Positions 45,346 through 59,487 of a stretch of DNA of 64,000 nucleotides are shown piece after piece. Position 1 is the stretch's first letter, and each line of letters starts with the position of its first letter. Source of the stretch: Erpobdella octoculata (taxonomy: Eukaryota > Annelida > Clitellata > Hirudinida > Erpobdellidae); contig OZ022246.1 of the NCBI GenBank assembly GCA_963978895.1, forward strand, positions 8,838,642 to 8,902,641, read 5' to 3'. The notes beneath the pieces are model-generated. The model did no database searches, was not told where the DNA came from, and saw nothing but the letters and a program-made list of their open reading frames with translations. The translations under genes were made by a program, and so were the position numbers.

Positions 45346-46952
45346 CCCATTATATCTGTTGCGCTGTAATACTTCGGTTATCAGTATCAGCAATAATCTA
45401 CGGTTAGACCCACTCGTTCAAAAACGCCAGTCAACAGTTGGGATATTTGTTAAATCCGCGACATGAAGAAATCCGGTAACGTTTTTATTTGTGTTTCAGC
45501 TTTCATTATTACAAATGATTACAGCTATAAATTTTTGCTGTTAAGTTGTTTGAGCCTATTTAGAAAAATGAAAGTGTTCTTTTCAACATTTTTTTTCTCA
45601 AAAACTTCGAATTTCAAGCTTTTCAGCAACATCTATGGTGACTTCGTTTGTTGGTTTTTGAGACTCCGCTGTTATTTTCACTTTAGAATATTTCCTCGCT
45701 TTGCAAAAACCAGAAGAGTGCAAACTATCAGTTAGTTTTTGTGCAATTGCCAACTTTTATTCAAAGTTCAGAAAAATAAAGTAATTTATGTAATATTTCC
45801 ATCTTGATCTGTTTTGTTTGAGCTTTTTTGTTAGCTGTGATTTTTGTTTACCTATAAATTCCAGTGTGTTACCTACTGCACAGGTCGTAGTTTTAGTTTG
45901 GAGATATACCTTCAAACAAGCAATAATTAGCTTTTCGCTGTTAAAAAACTTTTTTAAACGTTTTATTTTGATACTGTTATTGCATTTAATTATTATTAAA
46001 AAATTAATTCCCTTAGAAACAATGCAAGATCACGCATGCAATAAAAAGTATGAAAACCAACACAGAACCATACAAGAATAAATTTATTTATTCCTACAAA
46101 CAAAATGCCAATAAAATTCTGCTGCAATCTTTTAAATCTGAAAACTTACCAGATGGCGAAGGAATGATCTCCGGACTGTAAACAGCAGCGTGCACAACAA
46201 AATACATGTACACACGTATATACGTACAATATAACAACGTAAACACTTTTAAATCTTAAAACACAGAACAAGACTGAATATGAAGAAATGGAAATTCTAA
46301 ATCACTTATAGCAACGAAGCGTGTGACACTCAGGGCTTTTTCGCTCGAAAATCTACCAAAGCGTAAACGATGGGGTTAAATTATGCTGACATTAAAATTA
46401 ATAGATACAACTTGAGTGACACAACTGCAAGAAAGCCCTTTTAGTTACAGGTCAAAGGACAACTCTTGTAAAGCAGCCATGCGTTTCAAAAAACCATCAA
46501 AGCGGTGGACGGGGTTGAATTCAATTCAATATTAATTAAATTTTATTTTACATGATAAAAATTAAATAAGAAAAATAAATGAAAAGTTTCGATGGGCATA
46601 AATGACGCTCGGCTATCCAGACAGGAGATCGGACGACATTGGTAACAATTTATTTTTCCATTTGGAAACGATAATTTTTTCATCTCTGTCGACGCCTGTT
46701 ATGAGATTGCATCGAACATTTCAACATCGTCTCACGATAATATCAAAATTGTTTTGGTCGGAGATGAAGGAAAGAGAAGAGAGGCATTTGGAATGACCAA
46801 TGTTATTGATTGACGTTCTTCCTGTCATCGACCACTATCTGCTTGGAGATAGTCATTTCCGCCCTGGTCCGGTTCCATCAAAATATCAACGATCCTTTAA
46901 CAAGATAATCCAACTTAACGTCCCAGTGTTTTGCTTTAACTGGCATATTCTG
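45346..46952. other. Unassigned region before the assembly gap
   Basis: No confirmed gene. A stretch at 45830-45960 resembles 56790-56930 (GTTACnnnnTGnnCAG, GGAGATATA-type), so it is a dispersed repeat. A possible 26-base exon on the minus strand (46176-46151) has good acceptor and donor sequences but no homology. Confidence 0.45.
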
Positions 46953-47152
46953 NNNNNNNNNNNNNNNNNNNNNNNNNNNNNNNNNNNNNNNNNNNNNNNN
47001 NNNNNNNNNNNNNNNNNNNNNNNNNNNNNNNNNNNNNNNNNNNNNNNNNNNNNNNNNNNNNNNNNNNNNNNNNNNNNNNNNNNNNNNNNNNNNNNNNNNN
47101 NNNNNNNNNNNNNNNNNNNNNNNNNNNNNNNNNNNNNNNNNNNNNNNNNNNN
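46953..47152. other. Assembly gap, 200 N
   Basis: Exactly 200 N, the conventional size for a gap of unknown length. The open frames spanning it are meaningless. A long (ACAT)n array starts 60 bases later and probably caused the break. Confidence 0.99.
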
Positions 47153-47212
47153 TTTTTGATTCACTTGTTTGCTTGTCTACATAAAATTGTTTACATACAT
47201 GCATATATACAT

Positions 47213-47767
47213 GTATACATACATACATACATACATACATACATACATACATACATACATACATACATACATACATACATACATACATACATACATACAT
47301 ACATACATACATACATACATACATACATACATACATACATACATACATACATACATACATACATACATACATACATACATACATACATACATACATACAT
47401 ACATACATACATACATACATACATACATACATACATACATACATACATACATACATACATACATACATACATACATACATACATACATACATACATACAT
47501 ACATACATACATACATACATACATACATACATACATACATACATACATACATACATACATACATACATACATACATACATACATACATACATACATACAT
47601 ACATACATACATACATACATACATACATACATTCATACATACATACATACATACATACATACATACATACATACATACATACATACATACATACATACAT
47701 ACATACATACATACATACATACATACATACATACATACATACATACATACATACATACATACATACA

Positions 47768-47797
<30 letters not shown>
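47213..47797. repeat. (ACAT)n microsatellite, about 145 units
   Basis: Almost pure, with a single CATTCAT interruption near 47630. Bases 47798-48463 after it hold no recognised gene. Confidence 0.98.
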
Positions 47798-47800
<3 letters not shown>

Positions 47801-48449
47801 TGCCGTTTTTCCTTGAAGGCAGCAAAAATGCGAGAGTCCAGTCTAATTGACTTGTACAATCTAACGCATCAGCGAGTACATGACAAATGCTACAAAGATA
47901 AGAAAGATAATTTCGGCAATTAATTGTCCGGCAGCGTAAGGAATGAAAACAGTGATTGCGATTAATCTTTAGAACCGCCGTCATAATTGGGTGTCGTTAA
48001 TTAAGAAAGAAATTATAAGCATTTAATTTAAATCCGACAAGATCTGCGCGACCGCAGTGCAGCTTCCTGCTGCTGCTTCCCGTCTGATTGCTGCAAAAAT
48101 GCTTCTCGATCCTTTAATCCATGAGATAAAATTGGAATGGTCATGTTGAAAGTCAACTAATGACGTCGATAGAATCTATGAATTCTGTTGATTATTCCAT
48201 AATGCGGGTTAAGCAAAGTTGATGGCGTCATCCCCATGACTTTAGAATTGCTTTTAAATGTTGAAGAAAAACTTGTTGGTGCTGGCGTCTCCATGATGAA
48301 TTTGTTTGTCAACTAATTTATACGTGTTGAATGCTGGAAAAGTCAAAGAAAGTAACTGGAGAAAGAGATAGTGAGAAAAAAGAGCAAAAAAAAGAGAAAT
48401 TGAGAATGGAAGAAATAGAGATGAAGAGATAGAGAGAGATGGGGAGAGA

Positions 48450-48611
<162 letters not shown>

Positions 48612-49172
48612 AGTGGACAGAATAATGAAACGTAGCAGCATATGGAGGCTCTTAAGCCTCAATGATTCCTGATTTTTATTCCACTTTTGACTTGTCCGGC
48701 TTACGTACGGATTAATGCTCGAACGGAAACAAATAAATTAACATAGGAGAGGGGATTAGTTGGCTATAAATTTTTTGCCTCCTCGCTGACGACTACTTTG
48801 CAAATCGTGTAAAAGTTTGTTGCAACGATAAATTGAAGTCGACAATCATCATTTCTTTCAGTGCTGCGTGCTGAATTATTTTATTTCTATTTTTATTGAT
48901 ATAATAATGGTTATATAAATAATTATTATTATTATTTATTGTTGTTAATATTTGTATTTAAAAAAAGATTGAAAGAATGAAATAAAATGACTAAAGACAT
49001 CCTGGTGGCAAGATTAATTCTTTAGAGACTGCTCTTTGTCTTCGAAATTTATTCCACATAAAAAAACCAACGATTTCACTTAAGCATGGATCGATCTGCT
49101 GCAGAAACATTGCATAGTAAATGCAAATGAAAATAAACAAATAAAACGTAACAATATTATTATATTATTATT

Positions 49173-49821
49173 ATACATACATACATACATACATACATAC
49201 ATACATACATACATACATACATACATACATACATACATACATACATACATACATACATACATACATACATACATACATACATACATACATACATACATAC
49301 ATACATACATACATACATACATACATACATACATACATACATACATACATACATGCATGCATGCATGCATACATACATACATACATACATACATACATAC
49401 ATACATACATACATACATACATACATACATACATACATACATACATACATACATACATACATACATACATACATACATACATACATACATACATACATAC
49501 ATACATACATACATACATACATACATACATACATACATACATACATACATACATACATACATACATACATACATACATACATACATACATACATACATAC
49601 ATACATACATACATACATACATACATACATACATACATACATACATACATACATACATACATACATACATACATACATACATACATACATACATACATAC
49701 ATACATACATACATACATACATACATACATACATACATACATACATACATACATACATACATACATACATACATACATACATACATACATACATACATAC
49801 ATACATACATACATACATACA

Positions 49822-49855
<34 letters not shown>

Positions 49856-49884
49856 CATACATACATACATACATACATACATAC
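49173..49884. repeat. (CATA)n microsatellite, about 175 units
   Basis: Second giant tetranucleotide array, ending about 160 bases beyond the UNCX stop codon. One CATGCATGCATGCATG interruption at 49353 and a degenerate right edge are visible. Confidence 0.98.
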
Positions 49885-50046
49885 ACACACATACATACAT
49901 ACATACACATACACACATCCATGCATATATAATACACACATACAAGCAGACTGATGATATTCAAAACTTTCCGCAAGTGTTATTGCCGCGCAGCTTACAA
50001 TCGATACCTCCCATTCAATCCTGTCACATTCAATTTTCATTTCTTC

Positions 50047-51993
50047 CTAATCTAACGATGAAAAACGTGAGTTCTCGTTTTGATTGTTGAACTTCTTCGA
50101 TGTTGTTAAGATGCTCCAGATGCTGAACGAGTTTTTTTGCACTCCCGCGCTTTCCGACTTTTCGCTTGCCGCATCGTTCGAAGAAAGATCGAGTTTGGCG
50201 TTGAAGCGGCTGAACGTCGTCTTGTCCTGGCTGATGTCGCCGATCTCGCTGCAGCACTTGCGGCCCACTCCGAGAGAGTCGCTCCAGAAGCGGAAGAGGC
50301 TTTTCCTCGTTTGTGACGATGTCAAGTTTTCTGAGTTTGGTCCTTTTCTCTGTTGGAGAATCAGTTTGCGGATTTCGTTCTTCTGCAAACGTTCTTCTTG
50401 TTTTTTCTTCTTTTTGTCGAGTTTTTCTTGTTCTTTTCTCTGCAGTTCTTCCGGTGGGATTGGCTCCCCACTACATGTCTGCGGATGGCAGTTGTGAGCG
50501 GGTCTGCCAGGCCCCTTTTTTGTGTTTTCCCGTTTGCGCCACTTGGCACGTCTATTTTGAAACCAAACCTAACAACAACAAAATATATAAAAATTTTAAA
50601 AGTTTTTTAATTGATCTAAAAAGCTATAAATTTTAAAATAGAAAAAATAAATTGAAAAAATAAAAAGAAATAAAAAGAAATAGAGTGAGTGAGAGAGAGG
50701 GAACCAAGGGAGAGAGAAACCGTGAAAATTTACAACGTTAAATAAGCACGTGCCAATTGTTAATCTCAGGAGTGAGACAAGCTCATTAATTTTAATAAAT
50801 TACCCCGTCAACAACGTCTTCGTAATAAATTTTTGACCCAAATTGAGTTTTCGGCGGTCGAAACGGAAAATGAGCTCAGCAGCTCCTGTGAGACGCTGTC
50901 GGTCCCTATCCAGATAATAAAACTATCCAATAAATGACCAGCCCAGTAATATAGACATGCCATCAGCGTTTTGAAGAAATAATTAAATCTCGTTTTGAAG
51001 AAGTTTTCACTCAACGTTTATTGATGATTTAAATTTTAGTCGTTGTAAATTAGATTTTTAAGTGATCGACGTCGCTGAATGTCGTTAAAAAATTATTTTT
51101 ATTTTATTTAGTTTTTTATAATATACTTTACTTTTATTTACTTTTATTTAATTACGAAAAGAAATTACGAAAAGTTTATTTAAAGTGGCTTTATGTTTCG
51201 GGCGATTATTTAATTTATTTAATTTTTTTTAATTTTATTAATTTTTTTTATTTTAAACTAAAAATATAGATAATAAATTGTTTGAATATTGAGTGTAAAT
51301 ATATATGCAAAATAGTTACTTGAATGCGAGATTCGGCCAGATCGAGCTTCAAGGCAAGTGATTCCCTCATGAAGACATCGGGATAATGAGTGTCCATAAA
51401 TGATTCTTCCAACTCTTGCAGTTGCCACGACGTGAAATTCGTTCGCGTTCTTCGTCTTTTCTGGGCGTCTGAACTGTTTTTGAAATCGCATGAAGACAAC
51501 GAATCTGAAAATAACGACAGGTAAATCACTTTTAACGATGACCTTGCTGTTTCGACCCCGAAAAGTCACCAGGTAACCTACCTGATTGATCAATGACAGG
51601 TAAAGATGACTTGGTTGACGCAGGACTGATACGTTGACTGTCCAGGCATTCCTGGTTAGACAACAGATGATCGACTGAAAAGTTGTTAGCGGATAGCGGT
51701 TGAGTCGTTTTTTCCAGGTCGATTCTGTAAGGAAGTCTTTTGTGAAATTCGTCATCGTCGTGGACGTGGTGGTTGTTGAAGTTGCGGTGATGGGCGTTGC
51801 TGTGGTTGCTGTGGTGATTGTGGTAGTTGTGGTTGCTGTGGTTGCTGTGGTTGCTGTGGTGGTTGTGGTTGCTGTGGTGGTTGTGGCTGTAAGGATGGAC
51901 GAGAGAGCTCAGGTATGAATTGTAAGCTTGAGAGTGAAAAAAACTTCCTATGTTGTTCGGGTTTGCCATGTTGAGAAAGAATCGGATGTCCAT
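50047..51993 (-). CDS. UNCX: UNC4-type paired-class homeobox transcription factor
   Basis: Three exons: 51993-51582, 51504-51320 and 50568-50047, 372 residues, with GT-AG borders and phases 1 and 0. The ATG at 51993 has an ideal context (A at -3, G at +4). Residues 36-76 are His/Asn/Ser-rich, and 105-111 read FSVDHLL, an eh1-like Groucho-binding motif. The homeodomain spans 154-213: [21 protein letters not shown], then [12 protein letters not shown] (Gln50). It is split at codon 46/47, the usual intron of paired-like genes. The block [10 protein letters not shown], then [11 protein letters not shown], is the UNC4 family signature. A Lys-rich helix and a second eh1-like motif FSIWSIL (347-353) follow. 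Known role: repressor that sets identity of motor neurons and, in vertebrates, sclerotome. It is shorter than vertebrate UNCX. Confidence 0.95.
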
Positions 51994-53667
51994 CGTGGCG
52001 TTTAATTTCACTAAGTAAGTTTCTTTCCTTGAGCGTCATATACGCGATTTTCCGTTCACAGCAATTCACGCCGAAAACGAAGCGACGTAATAAGAAGAAA
52101 CAGAACAAGTCATCTAATTTAATCGAATAATTTTCAAAGCGAGATTATTCAAACGATTGTTCTCCAATGAGTAGCTCTCAATTCAATGTCTCATTCACTC
52201 ATCGATTCATGTTATTTTTCTCCGTCATTCTCCATCGACCAATGGAATCCAAGAACTGACCCGTGGGCGGAGTCAGACGTGTGTAGCACTTTTTCTATGG
52301 CGGATGTGGAGCACAAGATGTCACATTTCCTTGCGTTCGCGCATTTAAGTCAAAACGCATCGAACGACTCCAGGAAAAAGCTGATTCTTTCAAACTTAAG
52401 TACTCACTTATTTGGGCTCATTAACGGAAAGACCTGATTGGTTCTCACGACGTCGATTATTTTCTTAACAGAAGCTCCCAAGGTGGGCGCGGTTTCTTAT
52501 AAAATTAGCGCTATTAAAGCAGACGATGTTTATAAATAATCTTTTAACGTTTTCACGATTTTTGCATTGCGATTGTTTACGCGTGCGTGAGTCTGTGCCT
52601 TTGCGTGTGCGTGTGCGGTTGACGACACGCGGACAATTACATCATGCACTGTGCTTTCTAAGCTCACAAACACGACGCCATGACATATGAACACACTACT
52701 ACTTTATATTGATACACAGTTGCATTAATACATTACATTAAATACATTTATACATTTCTTGTTAATACATTTCTGCATCTGAATGTTACAATTATAGGAA
52801 ATCTATCATGAATAAGTTAGTTGATAATTTATTTATTTATTTATATACATCTAGATTGAAAGTGCAGGATAAGCACAACTGATGTAATTGAATTATTAAT
52901 TCAGCATTTCAATTTAACTTGTATGACTGGTACCTAACAGAATACAACTTTTTAAGGCTTCTTAAAAATTGTACATTTAATCCAGAAAACATTTTTTTCT
53001 AATTTTTTATAACATTGATTTTCAATGCATATAACGTTGTTTTCCAACCGGTTTGGGTCAAACTTTGGAGATTTAAACCAATAATGTTTTAGGTCGGGCC
53101 CATGTTGTGTTGGGCAGGGTTTAAAATTTGAATGTTGGATCAAAATTAGGAGAATGAGCCCCACATTTGACTGGTGGAGTCATGCCTGGAGAGTTGGAAA
53201 ATTTGTAACTTAAAGTTATGGATTTATTCATAATGTAATTAAATTTTTTACTTGCAAACCTTGAAAAAAAAACAAAACAGACATATCTTGGTTTTAAAAC
53301 AGAGTTATCAAATGTTGTTTGAGAACATTTTTAATTTTTAAAAATTTTTTGTCACTGAGGTTTTGAATAAAAATCAACTTATAATAAAAACATAAAATTT
53401 AGGTAAATCTGGTGACATCTTGGTGTCAAAAATCGCCCAATTTTCAGATTTGTTTGATTGCTACGGCAAGAAACTACATAAAACGTTTTTACTCACAAAA
53501 ATTGATTTGTACAAACTCTATAGATAATTCAAGATTACATTCATTAAAATGGCCAACAGAACAGTTTTAAAAAAATATTTTTTCTTCTTCAAAAATAAAA
53601 CCTAAACCTAAAAATAAAAAAAAACAAATCTAAAAAATTATTCATACTTAATTTTTTTAAATTAATA
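51994..53667. other. UNCX upstream region
   Basis: Probable 5' UTR and promoter lie at 52000-52640, where base composition is more even. CCAAT (plus strand, 52240), a GCGCGGTTTC stretch and TATAAATA (52530, plus strand) are visible, but their strand does not clearly fit UNCX. Beyond 52700 only AT-rich sequence is seen. Confidence 0.4.
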
Positions 53668-54111
53668 TGTATATATAAAAATGACTTGTTTGTCTGTCTT
53701 CTATGCAAATCCAAATCGCTGGACCAATTTTAACGATGTCAATAATGTAGCAGCGTTTTAAAGTATCGAGAACTTTTAGCAAGTTCATTTTATGTTCTAT
53801 GAGCAAAAAAGAAGCTAGGGGGGAAATGAAGAAAGAAAAGGAGCGGGAGCGGAAAAGCAAGCTAAAGAACTAACGGAAGCGGAAGAGCGAGCAAGAACGG
53901 AGAAGTGAGTGAGGTCGGGAGAGCGAGCGGGAACGGCAAAATGAGCTGTAACGTGAGAACGAGCGGGAAAGGAAGAGAAAGCGTGAGAACAAAAAGTAAC
54001 AGGAGAGCGAGCTAGAGCAGGAAAGCGAGCGGGGAAGAAAACGGGAGCGATAGAGAAAAACGATAAAAAAAACTTCTAAAAACCTCGGGCAACGCCGTTT
54101 AACCCCGCTGG
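53668..54111 (+). mobile_element. Helitron group B, compact copy
   Basis: Starts TGTATATATAAAAATGAC (TC changed to TG) after A and ends GGGCAACGCC...ACCCCGCTGG before T. Between them lie the conserved AAATCGCTGGACCAATTTTA segment and GAGCGGGAG-type purine repeats. At 444 bases it is the clearest single unit of this group. Confidence 0.65.
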
Positions 54112-54489
54112 TAAAAAAATAAAATAAATTGAAGAGAAAAAATTTCTAAGATGAAAATTATAAGAAAGTTTTATTTTTTAAGTTTTGATAGTTTTTTAAT
54201 GCTTTTCAAATTTTAAGTAAGTATTTGGCATAATTAAAATGTCAAATCAAAGCGACAAAACCACGATTAAATTATATTGAAGCCTAAAGCACCGATAGTG
54301 GTCGACGTTAATGAGCTTTCAGAGGTTTTTCAGCCATAGAAAACTAACTAGGAACCTAATTTATCGGCAAAGTTGAGAGATTTAACTGTTTTGGGTTATG
54401 GGTCACTTTCAGCTAGATAGGATGAAATGAAGGACATTTAAAAGGTCTTACTGACAGAACCACACACACACGCACACACTGTATTATAA

Positions 54490-54538
<49 letters not shown>

Positions 54539-55616
54539 TGCGAAGTTGAAATAAAACATTTCTTCAATCAATATAAAGAAAAACGAATAAATGTAACAAT
54601 ACGGTAATAAAAATTATATAAAGACTAATTTAACTTATTAGACTAAAAATCTAAGCTAAAACTGTTTTTGAAGTTACAAAACGTTGAATATTATCGAGGC
54701 ACGATAAGTATAATTTATATTTTATGTTTCATCTAATTCAACTGCACATTTGAGCGTTCAAAACGTTTTTACTTGATTGAAAATTACTGACGTGTTACAA
54801 CAGTTTTAGCTATTTTTAACCAAAAGCAATTTCTTGAAATAAAATAAGATGTTTGAACAACTTCAGTTGGAGATTACTTACATTAATTGAGTGATTTACA
54901 TAAAATTGTTAAAAAATAAAACGGTTTGAAAGTCCAATTTATTAATTACTTTTGATATTTTTTGTAGGAATTTTCCATATGAAGAAAACATAACGAAAAC
55001 CACATTTCGATTCCCTATGCCAAGTCGTCCTTCTTTGTAATGTGCGATCTTATGTCGTTTTGACATAGATGCACAGGATGGATTGGATCCAGAATATAAA
55101 GAAAATATGTTGGGGTTGGTCAACATTTTCATGGGATAAATTGGTTTGGTCAAAATTAGCAGAATGTGCCAGGTTGTATTTTGACTAGAATTTTATGCAT
55201 GGACATTGCTCGTTTGGTAGCAATTTTATTTCTAAAGAAAAATAATTATTTTTAATGGCTAAAGAAATTTTTCTCAGTAATCATTTCATCAACGTGTTCA
55301 ATCAATTTAATAGGATTTTGGCCAGCAATTAAATCAACCTTATCATTCCAGGAAACTATCGTCCTACTACTTATTGGAGATCTCATCTTTCTTTTTTTTA
55401 ACTTTGTTGAAAATATTAAAATACTTTACCGATTTCAAACTATCCGTAGCTTTAACTAACTATAACAAAACAAGTAAATTAAAAACGAATTTTTAAAACC
55501 CAATGCTGTTGGGTTTTAAATCAATTAAAAAAAATTAAATCAAGCCACTGTAGCTTGATTTAATTTTCATGACGTTCTGCTAGTCACGAATATAAATTAT
55601 TATATTTCTTCCCATA
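54112..55616. other. Unassigned AT-rich region
   Basis: Contains a (TA)n tract at 54499-54536 preceded by CACACACACGCACAC. No gene or bounded element is supported. Confidence 0.5.
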
Positions 55617-55817
55617 TAAAAATGAAATTAATTAAAATTAACTAAATTAATTGACTTATTGTAAAATTAATAATTGAATATTGCATTGTCTTCTATTTTG
55701 AGCATGTATGCAAAATTTGAAAAAAATCTATCATCAGGAAGTGACTCAAAAATTGATTGCATGATTTGAAACAGACAGAGAAACAGAGACAACGAGTAGA
55801 TAAAAGCATTGGGAACA
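55617..55817 (-). repeat. Dispersed repeat family G, inverted copy
   Basis: Reverse complement of the pair at 4512-5113, from TAAATTAATTGACTTATTGT to CGAGTAGATAAAAGCATTGG. Confidence 0.75.
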
Positions 55818-55937
55818 AGAGCACAACTAAAAAAGAAAAGTAGATGAAAATTGTAGCCTTATATAGCCACGTTATCTGGACATGGTTAGACCCACTTCTC
55901 CTTCTGGCTACAGACCCGTGGACCTAATAACTAACAT

Positions 55938-56232
55938 TACTGTAGATCAAAAAACTAAAATTGTTGTAGATCCAATAACTAAAAATATGGTAGATTATAC
56001 AACTAATTTTATTGCAAATCTAATAATTAAAAATATTGTAGATCTAATAATTAAAAATATTGTAAATTTATCAATTAAACATATCGTAGATCTAATAATT
56101 AAAAATATTTTAGATCTAATAATAAAAATTATAGGAGAGCTTATAACTAAAATTATTGTAGATCTAATAATAAAAATTATTGTAGATCTAATAATAAAAA
56201 TTATTGGAGAGCTTATAACGAAAATTATTGTA
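55938..56232. repeat. 24-bp degenerate minisatellite
   Basis: About twelve diverged units of ATTGTAGATCTAATAA plus TTAAAAAT. The 24-bp period gives an eight-residue protein repeat (IVDLIIKN) in an open frame at 55882-56244. With no start context, splice signals or homology, I read it as satellite. Bases 56236-58889 hold only diverged repeats. Confidence 0.8.
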
Positions 56233-58889
56233 GGCCATGTTTAATTTCTTTAACCAATCAATCAGATCAAATAATTACATTCAATCAGAAGAAGAATGCT
56301 GATTCAACTTGGACATTTCGTAGCCACTTTGCCAGTTTCATCCACCTGAGAAGACCTATATCTGTTCCTGTCTTGCAAACCTTTACAATTCTGGTCCTAA
56401 CTGCTGCTGCAACCCAGTGGCGTAGTGTAGGAGCTAGAGTGCGGTCCACCCCGGGTGGCGTATTTAAGGAGTCGGCAAAAATTTGATAACTTTTCAATTC
56501 AGGAGATTAAAATATTTTTGCTATAAACAACAATAAATCATTAAGAAAATTTAAAAATATAATTTATTAAAAATATTTTAAAGTGGTTTTTCAACATTTT
56601 TAACTTATTGGAGGAGCTCGAAATAGCTCGAAGAAGTAAAACGTACAAATAAGAAGTTGAAAAATATTTGTTACAAATTTGCCATAATTGAAACCACAGA
56701 GCTTTAACAATAGAAAAGTTTTATTTAAATTTAAAAAATATTTAACTTAATTTAATGTTTCCATCGATTTTTTTTTAATTTGAAAACTTTTATTCGTTGT
56801 TCTTCTTGTTTAGCTATAATTGCCAGTCTGTTACTGGCCAGATTGTTGTTTTACTTTGGCAGATATATACTTTCAGATTAGTTACAAAGTTTTTTGAAAC
56901 GTTTTATTTTGGCAATTTATTTGGCAAATATTTTGCAAAAGTTTTAAGAAAATTAGCAAAATTAATTTATTCTCCTAAAGTGAAAGATAACCAAACGTTT
57001 TCGGAGACAGCAAGGCTAGGAAACTAAAATTTGGTAATCAACTTTTTAAGAGGAAAAGTTGTTTAAGCCCCCCATTCATCGTCTTTTGGAGAAGAAGTGT
57101 TGGATCGGTTTTGACCCCTACCCGGTCATCATATTTTTTGGAGGAAAAGTTAGTTTGTTATGTCAATATCTAAATGGTGGGCGAGTTTGGCCAGCCCGCC
57201 CCGGGCGGCTGAGACGCACTGACTATACGCGACTGCTGCAACCATGAAATATACAATGCACTTATAAAATAATTTTCGATGCGTCAAAGGAAACAAGGCC
57301 TCGGGCTTTTTTTGATAATAAAATCGCTTGCAAATTTCGCGCTCCTCCTAACCAGTGTCCGAATGACTAAAAGTCGTGTAACAAGTCATACAAATGTGTT
57401 TACATTCCTTTAAGCAGTTTTTCTGCAATAATTTTAAAATTTCAAATGATTGCATTAAAATTTCTTAAACATGCGCCGTATAGATTTTAGAAAAAAATTA
57501 ATGTGGTCACTGAAAAAGAAAAAAACTAAAAAAATGATACAAGTTTTGTTTAACTTCATTGCATATACAGAGAGCTTCAACTGCATGCATATACGCTGTT
57601 CATATCTGCAAGTTGCCAACATTGTGAAGTGGCCGCTGTTCTGTTCAGTAAATGGTAAATCGAACATTTATCAAACATTTATTAAATTTTATTTGATTTG
57701 TTTTTGTTTTAAAACATAGACAATTATTTTTTTAATCACAATTTTTTTTTCAAAATTTTTTAAATTTTAATAAGATGCATAGTCATAAGGAATAAAGCTA
57801 TATTTCAAATTTCAGCTAGATTGGATGACGGGAAGTTAGTTAATTTTCGTTTTCAAGGTTTACAAACATTCAAACAAGCAAGTAAGCAGACAGGCAAGCA
57901 TGACCGGCGGTGAAGTTAGTATAAGGAAGTTGAAGAAGAGCAAAAACATAGAAAGCGATTATATGTATTTGTTCGATATATTTTCCCGTTACAAACCCTG
58001 GCCAATCAGACGATGTTTATTCAATTTAAAATTAAACCATTATGCGAGAGTACAAAAACAGCTGTTATGCAATGAATGAGATTTGTTTTACCATATTTAT
58101 GCGTATGTGTGTGTGCGTGTGTACGTGGAAAGCTCTTGTATTAATCATCTGCAATTTTTATTGGCAAGTATATGCATAGAACGAAAGAAAATTACCTTCT
58201 TGCTCACTTGGGAGAACGACAGATGGCACCCCATCCATTCGATTTAACGTGAATATTTGGCTTCACTGAAATCAACTTTTAATTCTATTTAATAAACATT
58301 TGACTTGAGGTTTGTAAATATATTCTAAACGTTATGCACATTTTGCTTCCGAGGCTGTTCGAAAGGTTAAGAGAAAGTTTGAAATAAAAATATTGGCTGG
58401 TATTGTTTAAAATGACTAATATATTATTAATATTAGGTTTCTCTCAGATAATAGTTATAATTATTTTGTTGAATAAATTAAAGTAATTAGATCATAAGCG
58501 CTGGCTTTGATGTGAAATACGTTTGGAATCTTTTCAATGAATTTAATGTAGATAGAAACAGGTAAGCTGTAAAAACAAGGTTTTTTTCATAAATGCTTTA
58601 TATTTCTGGATTTGTCGGTTTTTCATTTATTACAAAAAATTTCTTTAAAAATGACATTATTTTAAAGTAATTTATATAAACATTTATTTAATTGTATTTG
58701 ATTTGTTTTTGTTTTAAAACATAGATAATTATTTTTTTTAATTACATTTTTTTAATTTTTAAACTTTAATAAAATGCATTTTCATGAAATAAATAAATAT
58801 CAATTTTCAGCTCAGTTGTAAGACGGGAAATTAGTTAATTTTCAATTTCAAAGTTTGCAAACATTCAAGCAAGTAAGCAAGCAAGTTTG

Positions 58890-59290
58890 ATTTTAATTGA
58901 ATCATGTATTGTCATCCAATATAAAGCTATGCTGAAAGTTTCAGCTTCCTAGCTAGTCAAAAAGCTGGTTAAATTTCACTTGCAGGATTTGCGTAAAGAA
59001 AAGGCCACCCACCCACAAACAGAGATGGTAACTTGAATAAATGTTTGTAACTAATAAAGGAAAAAACAAGTTTTTCAACACAAATTTTATTTCAAATACA
59101 TTTGATTTAGAAATACGAAAGATGTTCAAATTAAGTTTTTTTGTCTTTTTTAATTGAATCCATTATAAAGCTATGCTGAAAGTTTCAGCTTCCTAGCTAG
59201 TCAAAAAGCTGGTTGAATTTTATTTGCAAGATTTGCGTATAGAGAAAGACACACAGAGATTGTAACCTAAATAAAAGTTTGTAAAAAGTA
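58890..59290 (+). repeat. Two family C copies in tandem
   Basis: Copies at 58890-59052 (partial) and 59070-59290 share the TATAAAGCTATGCTGAAAGT core and the AACCTAAATAAAAGTTTGTA end. The second is missing part of the GTATTGTCATCC segment. Confidence 0.8.
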
Positions 59291-59487
59291 TAAGACTTAT
59301 TAAGTTTTAATTAAACTAAAAGACTGAAGTTAACAAAATAATTTCTATATTTAGGACTTCTGTTCTTTAGTTCTCTTCACTATTTCCAGGAGCTCTTTCA
59401 ACGAAGGAATTTTCAACAAAAATATTGATGAGAGGTCAAAGGTCATCTCATATTCTACGTCTCTACAAGCTGGTTGACGGTATGCGG

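Noticed and set aside
47156..47984. Long IHTY and MYVC open frames on both strands
   Set aside because: They come from the (ACAT)n array, which is stop-free in several frames, and some run through the N gap.
49080..50090. Open frames of 190-298 codons
   Set aside because: Translation of the (CATA)n array; only the short ends differ.
51700..51918. Val-rich plus-strand frame
   Set aside because: Antisense of the His/Asn-rich codons of UNCX exon 1.
52009..52011. Upstream start for UNCX (GTG at 52011)
   Set aside because: Not an ATG; the ATG at 51993 has an excellent context and is the first in frame.
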